This document shows positions 48,091 to 57,307 of a stretch of 64,000 bases of DNA, piece by piece. Source of the DNA: Qipengyuania sp. ABI-127-1 (GTDB taxonomy: Bacteria; Pseudomonadota; Alphaproteobacteria; Sphingomonadales; Sphingomonadaceae); assembly GCA_022953095.1 (NCBI GenBank), contig JALJCR010000001.1, positions 1,873,449 through 1,937,448 on the forward strand, written 5' to 3'. A model generated the notes under the pieces. That model saw only the letters and a list, made by a program, of their open reading frames with translations, had not been told where the DNA came from and searched no databases. The position numbers and the translations under genes were made by a program. How positions within the stretch are numbered: position 1 is the stretch's first letter; every line of letters starts with the position of its first letter.

Positions 48091-49530
48091 TCAGTAGCGG
48101 TAATGTTCGGGCTTGAACGGCCCCTCTACCGGCACGCCGATGTAGTCGGCCTGTTTCTGGCTGAGCTGAGTCAGCTTGACGCCAAGCTTGTCGAGATGCA
48201 GCGCAGCGACCTTTTCGTCGAGGTGCTTGGGCAGGACATACACGTCGTTCTGATATTCGTCGCCCTTGGTCCACAGTTCGATCTGCGCCAGCGTCTGGTT
48301 GGTGAAGCTGAAGCTCATCACGAAGCTGGGATGGCCAGTCGCGCAGGAGAGGTTCACCAGACGCCCCTTGCCAAGGACGATGATTTCCTTCCCGTCGGGG
48401 AACTTGACCAGGTCGGTGCCCGGCTTCAATTCGTTCCACTCGTAATTGTCGAGCGCCGAGATCTGGATCTCGCTGTCGAAGTGGCCGATATTGCAGACGA
48501 TGGCCTTGTCCTTCATCGCCTTCATGTGCTCGGCGGTGATGACGTGTTCGTTGCCCGTGGCAGTGCAGAAGATGTCGGCGACCTTGACTGCTTCTTCCAT
48601 GGTCACCACTTCGAAACCGTCCATCGCCGCCTGCAGTGCGCAGATCGGATCGATTTCGGTCACCAACACGCGCGCGCCGCCATTGCGGAGCGACTGGGCG
48701 CTGCCCTTCCCGACATCGCCGAAACCGGCGACGCAGGCGACCTTGCCCGACAGCATGACGTCGGTCGCGCGGCGGATCGCATCGACCAGCGATTCACGGC
48801 AACCGTAGAGGTTGTCGAACTTCGATTTGGTCACGCTGTCGTTCACGTTGATGGCGGGGAACGGCAGCTTGCCCTGCCTGGCGAGATGATAAAGGCGGTG
48901 AACGCCGGTCGTGGTTTCCTCCGACACACCGACAATGTTCTTGACCGATTTGGTCAGATAGCCCGGCTTGGCCTTGATGAAGGCCCTGAGCGCGCGCTGA
49001 AATTCGATTTCCTCGGCATTCTGCGGCTCGGGCAGTTCTTCGCCCGCCTCAACCCGCGCGCCCCACAGGGCGAACATGGTCGCATCACCGCCATCATCAA
49101 GGATGATGTTCGCGGTCTTATCGGGATCTTCATCCGTCGACCAGTCGAAGATCTTACCGACATAATCCCAATAGTCGGCGAGGCTCTCCCCCTTGATCGC
49201 GAAGACGGGAATATCCTGCGCGGCGATGGCCGCAGCAGCGTGGTCCTGCGTCGAGAAGATATTGCAAGTTGCCCAGCGCACGTCAGCGCCCAGCGCAACG
49301 AGCGTTTCGATCAGAACCGCAGTCTGAATAGTCATGTGGAGCGACCCGGTAATCCGCGCGCCCTTGAGCGGCTTCTCCGCATATTCCTCGCGCAGGGCCA
49401 TCAGCCCCGGCATTTCGGTTTCGGCAATGGCGATTTCGGCACGGCCATAATCGGCGAGCGCGATGTCCTTGATCACGTAATCGGCAAATTCGGTCACGAA
49501 GTAGTCCTCGGCTTTCGGAGTGGCGGCCAC
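48091..49530 (-). CDS. ahcY: Adenosylhomocysteinase
   Basis: This 479-residue enzyme splits S-adenosylhomocysteine into adenosine and homocysteine. Signatures are [14 protein letters not shown], the NAD-binding [27 protein letters not shown] and the invariant C-terminus KPEHYRY. The length includes the roughly 40-residue insert usual in the long bacterial form. The start is a GTG at 49530 with no strong ribosome site; the protein reads straight from [12 protein letters not shown]. It lies 83 nt upstream of divL. Confidence 0.96.
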   Translation of the reverse strand: MAATPKAEDYFVTEFADYVIKDIALADYGRAEIAIAETEMPGLMALREEYAEKPLKGARITGSLHMTIQTAVLIETLVALGADVRWATCNIFSTQDHAAAAIAAQDIPVFAIKGESLADYWDYVGKIFDWSTDEDPDKTANIILDDGGDATMFALWGARVEAGEELPEPQNAEEIEFQRALRAFIKAKPGYLTKSVKNIVGVSEETTTGVHRLYHLARQGKLPFPAINVNDSVTKSKFDNLYGCRESLVDAIRRATDVMLSGKVACVAGFGDVGKGSAQSLRNGGARVLVTEIDPICALQAAMDGFEVVTMEEAVKVADIFCTATGNEHVITAEHMKAMKDKAIVCNIGHFDSEIQISALDNYEWNELKPGTDLVKFPDGKEIIVLGKGRLVNLSCATGHPSFVMSFSFTNQTLAQIELWTKGDEYQNDVYVLPKHLDEKVAALHLDKLGVKLTQLSQKQADYIGVPVEGPFKPEHYRY

Positions 49531-49728
49531 ACTAATGACAGGGCGGCCGCGCTATTGACGCCGCCCCTAGGCTCTCAGTGAACGGAGGGCAACAGCCGCT
49601 ATCGCTCGCCTCATGGCGCGTGCCCGCCGCCTCCTTTCGCCAAGCGCTTCCTGCCCCGATGCAGAGCTTGCGTAGGATGGCCTGCCACCCTACCTCACTC
49701 GGCGGACGGGATAGACGGAGTTTCCAAC

Positions 49729-50208
49729 ATGACGATTTCGGTAGGCGAAAAACTGCCCGACGTAACGCTGGTCAAGGCAACCGATGCCGGACCGGAACAG
49801 GTGAGTTCGAGCGAATATTTCAAAGGGAAAACGGTTGCGCTTTTTTCCGTGCCCGGGGCCTTTACGCCGACATGTTCGGCTCGCCATTTGCCCGGATATG
49901 TCGAAAAGGCAGAAGACCTGAAGGCCAAGGGTGTGGACGAAATCGTCGCCACTGCGGTCAATGACGCATTCGTCATGGGCGCATGGAACAGCGCGGCAGG
50001 TAGCGACGACATTACCATGCTGGCGGATGGCAATGGCGAATTCGCGGAAGCGGTGGGCCTGACCATGGATGGTTCGGGATTCGGCATGGGCAAACGTGGG
50101 CAGCGCTATTCGATGGTGGTCGAAGATGGCGTGGTGAAGCAGCTCAATGTCGAGGCACCGGGCGATTTCTCGGTCTCTTCGGCAGAACACATGCTGGGCC
50201 AGCTATAA
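49729..50208 (+). CDS. Peroxiredoxin (Prx5/AhpE-like redoxin)
   Basis: This 159-residue protein of the AhpC/TSA superfamily has the Prx5 active-site pattern PGAFTPTCSARHLPGY, with the peroxidatic cysteine near residue 48. Only one cysteine is present, so it is a 1-Cys type that uses glutathione, thioredoxin or glutaredoxin from outside. FGMGKRGQRYSMVVEDG is typical of the Prx5 group. It stands alone, divergent from ahcY, and is followed by a hairpin. Confidence 0.93.
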   Translation: MTISVGEKLPDVTLVKATDAGPEQVSSSEYFKGKTVALFSVPGAFTPTCSARHLPGYVEKAEDLKAKGVDEIVATAVNDAFVMGAWNSAAGSDDITMLADGNGEFAEAVGLTMDGSGFGMGKRGQRYSMVVEDGVVKQLNVEAPGDFSVSSAEHMLGQL

Positions 50209-50237
50209 CGTCCGGGCAGGTCGAACCTGTGTATTGT

Positions 50238-50271
50238 ATTGCCCCGCCCGGCTCCGGCCTGGCGGGGCAAT
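50238..50271. terminator. Hairpin downstream of the peroxiredoxin gene
   Basis: An 11-bp perfect stem (ATTGCCCCGCC and GGCGGGGCAAT) with a 12-nt loop begins 29 nt after the stop codon. The stem is strong but only a short T-run follows, so termination is likely but not certain. Confidence 0.65.
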
Positions 50272-51048
50272 TGTCATGCGGAGGTGACGAGATGGGATGA
50301 TGTCGACCGGATAGCCGGGCGACGAGGGACAGGTCAGTGGTCCGCAGCTCCATTTTCAACGGTTCTTACTGGCGGGCGCATGCAGCCCCTCGCCCATCGG
50401 GGCGAACACAAGTCATTCTTCCGACATGGATTGCAGTATCAAGTGAAAGTATCGGAATTCGGCGGAAATTTACAATACCGAATCATTTTGTTCTGAAAGC
50501 GTCCACCGTGACGGGTGGGCCATGGCGGTCGAGTGACGATCTCGACTTCCGGTTAAGGACACGACGTCGAAAAGGCTGGTCATGAATGTACCACTGCCGA
50601 TCCCGAAACAGACGCGGCACCACGCCGAAACGCTTTACTCGTCTTGGCCCATCGCCGACGAACGACCCAATTTCCATGTCGGCCCATATCGCTCGCCGCG
50701 GGCTGCCACGGCCGCAGCCTCGCACGCAAGCGGCGAAATGGAAAACCAGCGCGATTTGTCTCGTGCGATGAGGAGCACGAAAGCGCTTCACAGGCCTATG
50801 AGGCCGAGCGGCAGGGTCATCGAGAGGGTGCGAAACGACCTGCGGCCACCACGACGCAAGCCGCTACGTAGGAAGGCGATACCGAAGCCGTCTTTCGCGT
50901 GCGGATGCCGCTGTTGCGAAAACCATCCGTTCCGATCGAACCCGATCCGATTGGCGAGCCGCGACGATGTACCATGGCAGGATCGCGCCCGTCTGCCCTG
51001 GCCCGGCGACGAAGGTATCGCGCGCCTGAAAGCTGAAAGGACCTGCGC
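50272..51048. other. Gene-poor stretch, no convincing gene
   Basis: Short frames are open on both strands, including one of 156 residues. None has a ribosome site with recognisable sequence, and their composition is that of random GC-rich reading (Arg- and Pro-rich). The stretch may hold a decayed gene or an RNA. I see no promoter that I would defend. Confidence 0.5.
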
Positions 51049-51324
51049 ATGAATGGCGAATTCTTTGCAGATGGTCTGAAAAAGGCCCGGCCCCGGTATG
51101 AACGGACCACCGCCGATCTTCGCGATCAGCGCCTGAAGGAACGCTTGTCGGAGCGGGAAAATCAGGTTCTTCAACTTCTTATCGGAGGCTTCACCGGACG
51201 CGAGATCGCTTCCAGGCTGAATATCAGCGTACGCACTGTGGACGTCTACCGCGTCCTCATCAATCAGAAGCTGGACGAGAGCGAATCCACCTTCGCCTTT
51301 ACCCGCTCATACCCGCCAAGCTAA
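51049..51324 (+). CDS. Short LuxR/FixJ-type HTH protein
   Basis: The protein has 91 residues. The LuxR-type HTH is complete: LSERENQVLQLLIGGFTGRE is followed by IASRLNISVRTVDVYRVLI at about residues 33–76. No receiver, PAS or autoinducer domain precedes it; the first 30 residues are charged linker. Full-length FixJ or NarL regulators have about 200 residues, so this is either a genuine single-domain regulator or the surviving C-terminus of a broken one. The gene-poor region just upstream is consistent with the second idea. There is no stop-free extension upstream in the same frame that shows a receiver. Confidence 0.7.
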   Translation: MNGEFFADGLKKARPRYERTTADLRDQRLKERLSERENQVLQLLIGGFTGREIASRLNISVRTVDVYRVLINQKLDESESTFAFTRSYPPS

Positions 51325-51398
51325 TCGGGCGGGAAAGCCACGGGCAACGGGCATCGCGGTGTCCCTGCTCTACAGGGAGACGGGACTTCGCGAATGCG

Positions 51399-52010
51399 TC
51401 AGCCGTAACCCATCAGGCCCATAACTTCCTCGCGGCTGCGCTGGTCTTCGAGAAACGTGCCCATCATCCGGCTGGTTATCATGCTGACCCCAGGGGTCCG
51501 CACTCCGCGCGCGGTCATGCAGCTATGGGCCGCTTCGATCACCACGGCCACGCCCTGCGGCTGGAGGTTGTCCCAGATACAATCGGCGACTTCGGCAGTC
51601 AGGCGTTCCTGGACCTGCAAACGGCGCGCATACCCATGCAGAACACGGGCCAGCTTCGAAATCCCCACCACGCGGTCACTAGGCAGATAGGCGATTGCGG
51701 CCTTGCCGATGATCGGCGCCATATGATGTTCGCAATGCGATTGAAACGGAATGTCCTTGAGCAGAACGATCTCGTTATACCCGCCGACTTCTTCGAAGAC
51801 GCGGCTGAGATGATAAGCGGGGTCCTCGTCATAACCGAGGCAGTATTCCTTCCATGCGCGGGCGACGCGAGCCGGCGTGTCGAGCAAACCCTCGCGCGAT
51901 GGATCGTCGCCCGCCCATTCGATAAGGGTCCGAATGGCATCCTGGACGTTTTCAGGCACCGGAGGCTTGCCACGGGGGTCATCCTCGTCGGGTCCAACTA
52001 GGCTGCTCAC
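51399..52010 (-). CDS. folE: GTP cyclohydrolase I
   Basis: This 203-residue enzyme makes dihydroneopterin triphosphate from GTP, the first step of folate (and of pterins). The zinc ligands are visible: CEHHMAPIIGKAAIAYLP, with Cys and His near residue 93, and the later HSCMTARGV. The family motifs GISKLARVLHGYARRLQVQE and QPQGVAVVIEA, which lies close to the second zinc cysteine, are also present. It overlaps the phospholipase D family gene by 4 nt. Confidence 0.96.
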   Translation of the reverse strand: MSSLVGPDEDDPRGKPPVPENVQDAIRTLIEWAGDDPSREGLLDTPARVARAWKEYCLGYDEDPAYHLSRVFEEVGGYNEIVLLKDIPFQSHCEHHMAPIIGKAAIAYLPSDRVVGISKLARVLHGYARRLQVQERLTAEVADCIWDNLQPQGVAVVIEAAHSCMTARGVRTPGVSMITSRMMGTFLEDQRSREEVMGLMGYG

Positions 52011-53581
52011 GATTCTTCAATCCTCCTGAACCTGTCACGAAAGCGTGCGAGCCTGCTCCCTTTGCGGAAAAGGCCGCCCTTTGCAAACGGCTCGAACATG
52101 TCTTCCGGCCCTTCCGGGTCCAGTATGGCGCTTTGTGCCAGGGTCTGTTTCACACCATTGAGTTCGGGAGGATGGTAGCGCCGCAAAAATCGCTTTCGGT
52201 CCCCTTGCGCATGATCGATCAGCCCCGCCATCGAACCATGGCGCGCCAGAAGCTGGCCGACCTCCTTCTCCTCCAGATCGCAGTGCTCGCCCAATAGCGA
52301 GCGCCGGAGCGCGGCAATGGCGTCGCGCGCATGGGCGTTACCGTCTCGGGTCGAATCGATGAAAACATCGCATTCGCTGTCCAGCCCCATCGAGCGATTG
52401 TTCAGATTGGCCGAACCGATGCGCAAAATCTCGTCGTCGACGATCATGATCTTGGCGTGGACGTAGATCGGGGTTTCCCCCGTAAAGGGCGACCAGATGG
52501 AGAACCGCCGCTTTTCATCGGCCTTTTCGATGGCCCGCACCAGTTCGGCGCGAGCATGGTCCATCGCCTGTTGTTCCAGCCAGCCATCAGCGTTGCACGG
52601 ATGCACGATCACGATCTCAGGCGGATCGGGTTCGCGCAGCCGTCCGATCATGGCTTCGGCAATGGCGCGTGACGCGAAATACTGGCTTTCGGCATAGATG
52701 AAGCGCTTCGCTCGCGCGATCTGGTCGATATAGAGTTGCTGGATTTCGTCGACCTGATCCCAATCGCGATAGGCCGCCCGGGTTCGGGCGATGCCGATTT
52801 CGACATTCTCGAACTGCACCGCGAGCGCATCGGGCCAAGGCGTTCCCGGCCTTTCTTCGATGTCGGGAAGCGAACCGCCCCCCGCGCAGGTCCAACGGTC
52901 CTCGCCGAGTTCCGCCAGCGCATGGGCGACGTCGCCCTCCATCATCATCGCGGCGTCGTGCCACGGCGCGTAAGGCCTCCCCCAGGGCGTCTTACGTCGT
53001 GGATCGTCTTCCTTATGTTCGCGCGTATCCCAGCGCCTGTCGGTGATGTCGATCCCGCCGCACACGGCAACCCGATTGTCGAGCACCGCAATTTTCTGAT
53101 GGTGGGTGCAGCCCACCGGATGAGCCGTGTCGAACTTGAAGGTAATCCGCCGGTGCCACACCCATCGGGCCAAATCCCACCACATCGAGGCGCGCCCGAC
53201 GGTCGAAAGCGCGCCTACGCTCCATTTGAGAATGCGGATATCGAGCTGTTTACGGTGGCGGGCGAGCCAGGCGAAGAAGCTGCCCAGCCGCGATGGGAAG
53301 CCCCGTTTCCATGGCCGCTGCCACCATCGGCGCCCTCTTTGGAGATGGATGCGGGTATCGAAATCCCACCCGATCAGCAGGATGCGTCGCCGCGAGTTGA
53401 GCATCGCCTCATGCATGAAGGCGAAATAATCCGCCGCATCCACGATGACGCTGGCCCGCGATGCCGATGCGTAGCGCCACACGCCAGGCTCCACCGACGG
53501 CGCCAGGCGGGAGACCCGGCTGGCATCGGCGCTCTCAACCTGTGTCACGGCCCTCCCCATGCCGGGATCATTCCTTGGCAT
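52007..53581 (-). CDS. Phospholipase D / cardiolipin-synthase family protein
   Basis: This 524-residue protein has two HKD catalytic motifs: HHQKIAVLDNRVAVCGGIDI near residue 180, and VHAKIMIVDDEILRIGSANL near 375. The second continues as NNRSMGLDSE. Two HKD motifs identify the phosphatidyl-transfer superfamily. No membrane helices are found, unlike true ClsA, so it is more like the soluble PLD-like enzymes that act on phospholipids or related phosphodiesters. The start might be internal, at a GTG near codon 12 preceded by GGGGAGG. It overlaps both neighbours (folE, hemerythrin). Confidence 0.88.
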   Translation of the reverse strand: MPRNDPGMGRAVTQVESADASRVSRLAPSVEPGVWRYASASRASVIVDAADYFAFMHEAMLNSRRRILLIGWDFDTRIHLQRGRRWWQRPWKRGFPSRLGSFFAWLARHRKQLDIRILKWSVGALSTVGRASMWWDLARWVWHRRITFKFDTAHPVGCTHHQKIAVLDNRVAVCGGIDITDRRWDTREHKEDDPRRKTPWGRPYAPWHDAAMMMEGDVAHALAELGEDRWTCAGGGSLPDIEERPGTPWPDALAVQFENVEIGIARTRAAYRDWDQVDEIQQLYIDQIARAKRFIYAESQYFASRAIAEAMIGRLREPDPPEIVIVHPCNADGWLEQQAMDHARAELVRAIEKADEKRRFSIWSPFTGETPIYVHAKIMIVDDEILRIGSANLNNRSMGLDSECDVFIDSTRDGNAHARDAIAALRRSLLGEHCDLEEKEVGQLLARHGSMAGLIDHAQGDRKRFLRRYHPPELNGVKQTLAQSAILDPEGPEDMFEPFAKGGLFRKGSRLARFRDRFRRIEES

Positions 53582-54059
53582 CTTCCTTCTTTTCAGGCGT
53601 CACCTCAGCATCGGCTTTCTCTTCCCGCTTGCGACGATCAAAGACCGATTTCATGTGCTGCATGTCTTCCTCGTCGAGATGCTTCTCGAAGTCGGGAAAA
53701 TGGTCGTCCTCTTCCTCGTCGATATGATGGCGATAGCGATGATCGAAGCTCTTGAACTTGGTAAGCCAGCCGCCTTCCGACATGTCCGTGGCGGCGAGAT
53801 CGTTCAGCGCCTCCTCGATTTCGTGATGTTCCGCGACCGAATGGCGCGTCTCTCCGGTTGTCGGAGGTTTCCGCAGCATGGTTGAATAAAGCGCCTGCTC
53901 TTCGGCGGCAGCGTGCGACTTCAGTTCCTTGGTAAGTTCCGCGAACAAAGTCTTGCGCTGTTCGCTGTCACCCGATGTCTCGAGCAGCTTGTCGAGCAAT
54001 TCGCGATGCTTGTCGTGGTCCTTCTTGAGGCGCGCGAAAATTTCGGTGGCGTCGGTCAT
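53568..54059 (-). CDS. Hemerythrin-domain protein
   Basis: This 163-residue protein consists of a hemerythrin-type four-helix bundle: KKDHDKHRELLDKLLE, HAAAEEQALY, HHEIEEALND and HRYRHHIDEEEDDHFPDF supply the His and Glu ligands of a di-iron site. Such small proteins bind oxygen or nitric oxide or help iron–sulfur repair. A charged C-terminal tail (RKREEKADAEVTPEKKEDAKE, shown in part) follows. I placed the start at the ATG at 54059; the upstream frame is not conserved. It overlaps the phospholipase D gene by 14 nt. Confidence 0.88.
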   Translation of the reverse strand: MTDATEIFARLKKDHDKHRELLDKLLETSGDSEQRKTLFAELTKELKSHAAAEEQALYSTMLRKPPTTGETRHSVAEHHEIEEALNDLAATDMSEGGWLTKFKSFDHRYRHHIDEEEDDHFPDFEKHLDEEDMQHMKSVFDRRKREEKADAEVTPEKKEDAKE

Positions 54060-54151
54060 GCTACTTTTTCTCCTTCGAGACATGAACAGGACAGCGGCGG
54101 TGCGGTTCCAATCTTGTGTCGCTGGCCCGGCGATACCATGTCGGCCAGGAG

Positions 54152-54547
54152 ATGCACGAACGACAGGCCCCCACCAGATCGCAAATGCAGATGATGGCGG
54201 AAGCCGCATTTGCGGCGCTGCCCGCGAAATTCCGCGAGCAGATGGGCGATGTCGTTCTGCGGGTCGAGGATTTCGCCACGCAGGAGCAGCTTGCCTCGGT
54301 CGATATCGAGGATCGCTGGCATCTGTCCGGCCTGTATGAGGGCGAGCCGCTGCCCGACCGATCGATATGGGAAAGCGGGCGCCTGCCACCGCGCATCTGG
54401 TTGTTTCGCCAGCCCCTGATTGCCGAATGGCGTGAGACGGGCGTGCGCATGGACGATCTCGTCCGCCACGTGGTCGTGCACGAAGCCGGCCACCATTTCG
54501 GCTTCAGCGACGAGGACATGCACTGGCTGGAGGACAAGGCCGACTGA
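54152..54547 (+). CDS. Metallopeptidase family protein (PF06262-type zincin)
   Basis: The protein has 131 residues. The catalytic HExxH is extended as VVVHEAGHHFGFSDEDMHWLE near the C-terminus, the H-E-x-x-H-H-x-G-x-S-D pattern of this family. The N-terminal part (AFAALPAKFREQMGDVVLRV) is also characteristic. The substrate is unknown; the fold is related to minigluzincins. An in-frame GTG at 54116 could be an earlier start. Divergent from the hemerythrin gene. Confidence 0.85.
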   Translation: MHERQAPTRSQMQMMAEAAFAALPAKFREQMGDVVLRVEDFATQEQLASVDIEDRWHLSGLYEGEPLPDRSIWESGRLPPRIWLFRQPLIAEWRETGVRMDDLVRHVVVHEAGHHFGFSDEDMHWLEDKAD

Positions 54548-54657
54548 CCGGACACCCCTGCTCGCTCGCGCCTGCGTTCATCGCTCGAGAATCTGGAAGC
54601 GCTCTTCCTTGACCCTGAAGAGATGCGCCGCAACGGATGGCGCCATGCCCTAGAACC

Positions 54658-54696
54658 ATAAAAGGCCATCCTTCCGGAAGAAGGATGGCCTTTTAT
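54658..54696. terminator. Perfect bidirectional Rho-independent terminator
   Basis: A 17-bp perfect stem (ATAAAAGGCCATCCTTC and its exact complement) with a 5-nt loop is flanked by A-run and T-run on either side (AAAA...TTTT). It can stop transcription from both directions, the metallopeptidase gene and the RHS/immunity genes. It is the strongest terminator I see in the window. Confidence 0.92.
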
Positions 54697-54779
54697 GGCG
54701 CGCCCAGGATAGCAGAGATGGGCACTCAAATTACTGGGTGATTTCCCTGCCGCTAACTTAATGAAATGCGATTTACCGC

Positions 54780-54858
54780 CGCTGCGTACGCTATGCTCGA
54801 CAGATTCTAACATGCGCCCGCGTGATCCGGTTACTTGGCCGGGCCGTTCAACGAGGGA
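54780..54858 (+). repeat. Imperfect direct repeat, copy A (downstream of Imm33-like gene)
   Basis: About 79 bp matching 63012–63089. The best part, 54820–54858 against 63051–63089, matches at 36 of 39 positions. It lies 16 nt beyond the stop of the Imm33-like immunity gene. The second copy lies 19 nt beyond the stop of another immunity gene. Confidence 0.75.
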
Positions 54859-54874
54859 TGTTTGCCCTCCCTTA

Positions 54875-55225
54875 CTAGCCAAGAGCTGTCAGCAGGGAGG
54901 AATCAAACCAGACATCTTCGTGGTCAGGGGCGATAAGAAACCGCCAACCTGGAGCTAAACCAAGATACTTTTCGACGGTCGGGAAATAATCTGTGATGTG
55001 GCACACGTGGAGAGGTGAGAAGAAGTCTTCACTGTCGTCGGGTTCGCCGCCTGCCCAAATATACCAACCCGACGTATCGTCGGAGGGTGGATGTCGGAGC
55101 CCATTGATTGGTAGCATGCCACTTTCGACATTCTGGGCTATGCCGAGTTTCTGCGTTGGTTCAGCGAGCAAGAAATCGGCTCCCCACTTCTCACAGATGC
55201 GCTTCTGTTTGACTAGATTACTCAT
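54875..55225 (-). CDS. Imm33-like (DUF2185-type) immunity protein
   Basis: The protein has 116 residues. The core [20 protein letters not shown], followed by [19 protein letters not shown] and [20 protein letters not shown], matches the Imm33/DUF2185 immunity pattern (W-x-I-W-x-G…GWRFLxAPxxEDVWxD) of polymorphic toxin systems. No signal peptide or helix is seen, so it is cytoplasmic, which fits a nuclease toxin. It follows the orphan RHS tip directly, overlapping its last codons by 8 nt, so it is the probable antidote for that tip. Confidence 0.8.
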   Translation of the reverse strand: MSNLVKQKRICEKWGADFLLAEPTQKLGIAQNVESGMLPINGLRHPPSDDTSGWYIWAGGEPDDSEDFFSPLHVCHITDYFPTVEKYLGLAPGWRFLIAPDHEDVWFDSSLLTALG

Positions 55226-56690
55226 TTTCTTTTCTCAATCGCTCACGCATCGCCCGCGAATATCTGCTCATTTCGGCACCCTCTCGATTCGAGCAAGTCG
55301 GGCATTCCGGTTGAACTGCATCCACACTTCGCATCCTGTCTCTATTAATCGTCCCCGTCTCGTACTGCTCTTCGACTAGAGCTTTTTTGTGTCCGGCGCG
55401 CTGCGTTGGGGTCGTGTCTCCGCATTTCACACAGGGTCTACCTTGAACCGAAGCTCTTTGCGCAGGAGTGGTTGCATTCGATGGCCGCTTATAGGGTGTT
55501 GTAGCTTTGACGGTCTTTGTCTTGGAGTTGTTAAATTCAGTCCCAATAATGAGATCAGCTGCTGCAGCTGCCGCATCCAAGCTAATTGGATTGCTCGCGA
55601 TCGTGCTAATATCGTCTGCTGCGCCAACGATTTCATCGAGCCCCACCTTGTCTAGTCGCTTCCGTTTGACGATCGACTTAATGAGTATCTTGCCGCCTGA
55701 GATCATGCATCGAGGGCAAGCACCGCTAAAGTCCACCCCATTCACCGGATCATTTGCGACATAGGCATAGAGGTTGAACTGGTCCTCATACCCAATCGGA
55801 TCGGTCTGGAGGAACCGGCCCAGCGTCGGCGAGTAGATGCGGGCTTTGTAGTAATACATGCCCAGCTCGGGGATCCACACCTGGCCGGTATAGCGAAACC
55901 GCCCCTTGGTGGCGATGTCGTCGCCCGTGGCGGTATCGGGGATGCCGTATTCATCATAGCTGTTGGTATGAAGCGGCACGCCCTGGTAGTTCGTCACCAT
56001 CACGATCGAGCCGCGCGGATCGGCGTGGAGATAGCGGCGCGAGGCAGCGCTCACCCCCGCGCCCTCATAGACGATCAGCGGATCGTCGGCCTCGGCGTTC
56101 GAGCCATGGACATAGCGCCGCAGCAAGGTGCCGGGATAGCTGTATTCGCCGATCAGAGCATTGCCGTCATAGACGAAGCGCTGCGTGCCCAGGCTCCCCC
56201 CGCTGACTTGATAGAGCCGCCCGAGCGGATCGTAATGCAGCCGAACCTCGAGCGCGCCGGTATAGGATAGCGCGGCGCAATTGGTGTTGGCGCTGCCCTG
56301 CACGCGCCGCTCGACCAGGCGGTTCTCGACATCGTAGAGATAGACGCTGGCCCCGTCGGCGGTGAGATTGCCATTGGCATCGTAGCAGAAGCGCGCGCTC
56401 CCGGCGCCAGTATACTGGTTGAGCCCGTTGGTGGTGTAGGCGCGGGCCGTATCGACATGGCCATCCCAGCTATAGGCATCGTTCGACTGCATCTCGCTGA
56501 TGATCTGCGAGGCCGGGTTGCGCGTGTAACTCCAACTGACATCGCGCGTGGAGCCGTGCAGATCGAGCGCGAGGATGGCAAGTAGGAGGCCCTCGACCTC
56601 TCCCGCCTCGCCGATCGGCATATCCGGCCAGGATGGGTGCGCACCATCCACTCCGCGCAAGGAGCCACCGCCGACAGGGTGATGGCCCAC
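55218..56690 (-). pseudogene. Orphan RHS core and toxin tip (CxxC…GHK…CxxC nuclease-like)
   Basis: The first 40 or so codons of this 490-residue frame are antisense to a relaxase remnant and are not RHS sequence. From about residue 42 it becomes the 3' part of an RHS protein, with the RHS core signature [20 protein letters not shown] ending [11 protein letters not shown] near residue 322. After that comes a unique tip of about 168 residues: [17 protein letters not shown], then [21 protein letters not shown] CxxC, GHK and CxxC arrangement resembles treble-clef/HNH nuclease toxins of polymorphic systems. The gene has lost its start and export signal, so it is an orphan cassette rather than a working gene. 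It is followed by the matching immunity gene. Confidence 0.75.
55757..56572 (-). repeat. 816-bp RHS core repeat, copy 1 (orphan)
   Basis: Identical in length and phase to 57903–58718, offset 2146 nt, with about 17 mismatches counted by eye and no gaps (about 98%). It encodes the shared RHS core from [12 protein letters not shown] to NLYAYV. Confidence 0.93.
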
Positions 56691-56879
56691 CTGGAGAGCT
56701 TCCGCGCCGACACCGTCGATGCTCCGGCGGTCTATGTCGCGATCAGCCGTGCCAGGGATGCGGTCGCGCTCTACACCGATAGCCGCGCCAGGCTCACTGA
56801 AGCGCTGGGTCTACGCGACGGCGCGCAGATAGGCGCAGTCGATGAGGTGGTGCGAGACGTGGAGGTGGCGGTGGGGTAG
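56590..56879 (+). pseudogene. Remnant of a MobF-type conjugative relaxase/helicase (C-terminus)
   Basis: An open frame reads [20 protein letters not shown], continues into [17 protein letters not shown] and ends [21 protein letters not shown]. The H-S-A-Q-G-x-T and V-A-I-S-R-A motifs are the last helicase motifs of MobF (TrwC/TraA) relaxases of plasmids and integrative conjugative elements. Only about 96 codons remain; an in-frame stop and the RHS repeat junction lie at the 5' side near 56572–56590. It is on the opposite strand to the RHS genes. This is a broken relic of a conjugative element. Confidence 0.8.
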
Positions 56880-56884
56880 CAGAA

Positions 56885-57307
56885 CTACATTGCGCCCTCT
56901 GCGTCCGTCACCGACCCAACAGGTAGGCTACCAATATTCTCCCCCTGAGCCTTGGTGCAGAAGTAGCCACCATAATAATCATTCCGCTCGGATGATCTAA
57001 AAACGGAGAGTTTATATTCCGCGTCAACCGACCCAATGCTGCACCTAGCAACGCCTGTAGCACGCTCCTCATCAGAGGAAATTTCTATAATAGACAGGCT
57101 CTTTTTACATTCATCAGAGTCGCTAAAATACGGATAATTTCGTTCCTTGTTTGCCTTCATCCACGCTGAGTCCCAGCACTGAAGACCTTGGGGACCTCGG
57201 GCAAGCAGCTCTTGAACCTGCTCCTCACCGCCAGTCGGCCAAGGTTGTGAACACGCTCCCAAACTTAGAAGCGAAAACACAATAATTCGTGATCGGAAAG
57301 GTGTCAT
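56885..57307 (-). CDS. Putative lipoprotein, candidate immunity protein
   Basis: The protein has 140 residues. A lipoprotein signal is present ([12 protein letters not shown], lipobox LGAC, cysteine near 19). The mature part has four cysteines (CWD, CKKS, CSIG, CTKA) and is otherwise polar and acidic. Its start overlaps the stop of the preceding RHS gene as ATGA, the arrangement of a toxin and its cognate immunity gene. As a lipoprotein it would work at the periplasmic face, which suggests that the RHS tip acts in the periplasm. No known family was recognised. Confidence 0.65.
   Translation of the reverse strand: MTPFRSRIIVFSLLSLGACSQPWPTGGEEQVQELLARGPQGLQCWDSAWMKANKERNYPYFSDSDECKKSLSIIEISSDEERATGVARCSIGSVDAEYKLSVFRSSERNDYYGGYFCTKAQGENIGSLPVGSVTDAEGAM

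Larger units (their letters stand above)
54548..54874. other. Non-coding junction between housekeeping genes and the RHS island
   Basis: It holds a strong bidirectional terminator (54658–54696) and one copy of an imperfect direct repeat (54780–54858). No gene is seen. The composition becomes more AT-rich here than to the left, marking the start of the island. Confidence 0.6.

Noticed and set aside
49531..49728. Possible S-adenosylhomocysteine riboswitch upstream of ahcY
   Set aside because: I looked for the conserved core of the SAH aptamer and found no convincing match or pairing.
50582..51052. 156-codon open frame in the gene-poor stretch
   Set aside because: Arg/Pro-rich composition and no family pattern; probably random reading of GC-rich DNA.
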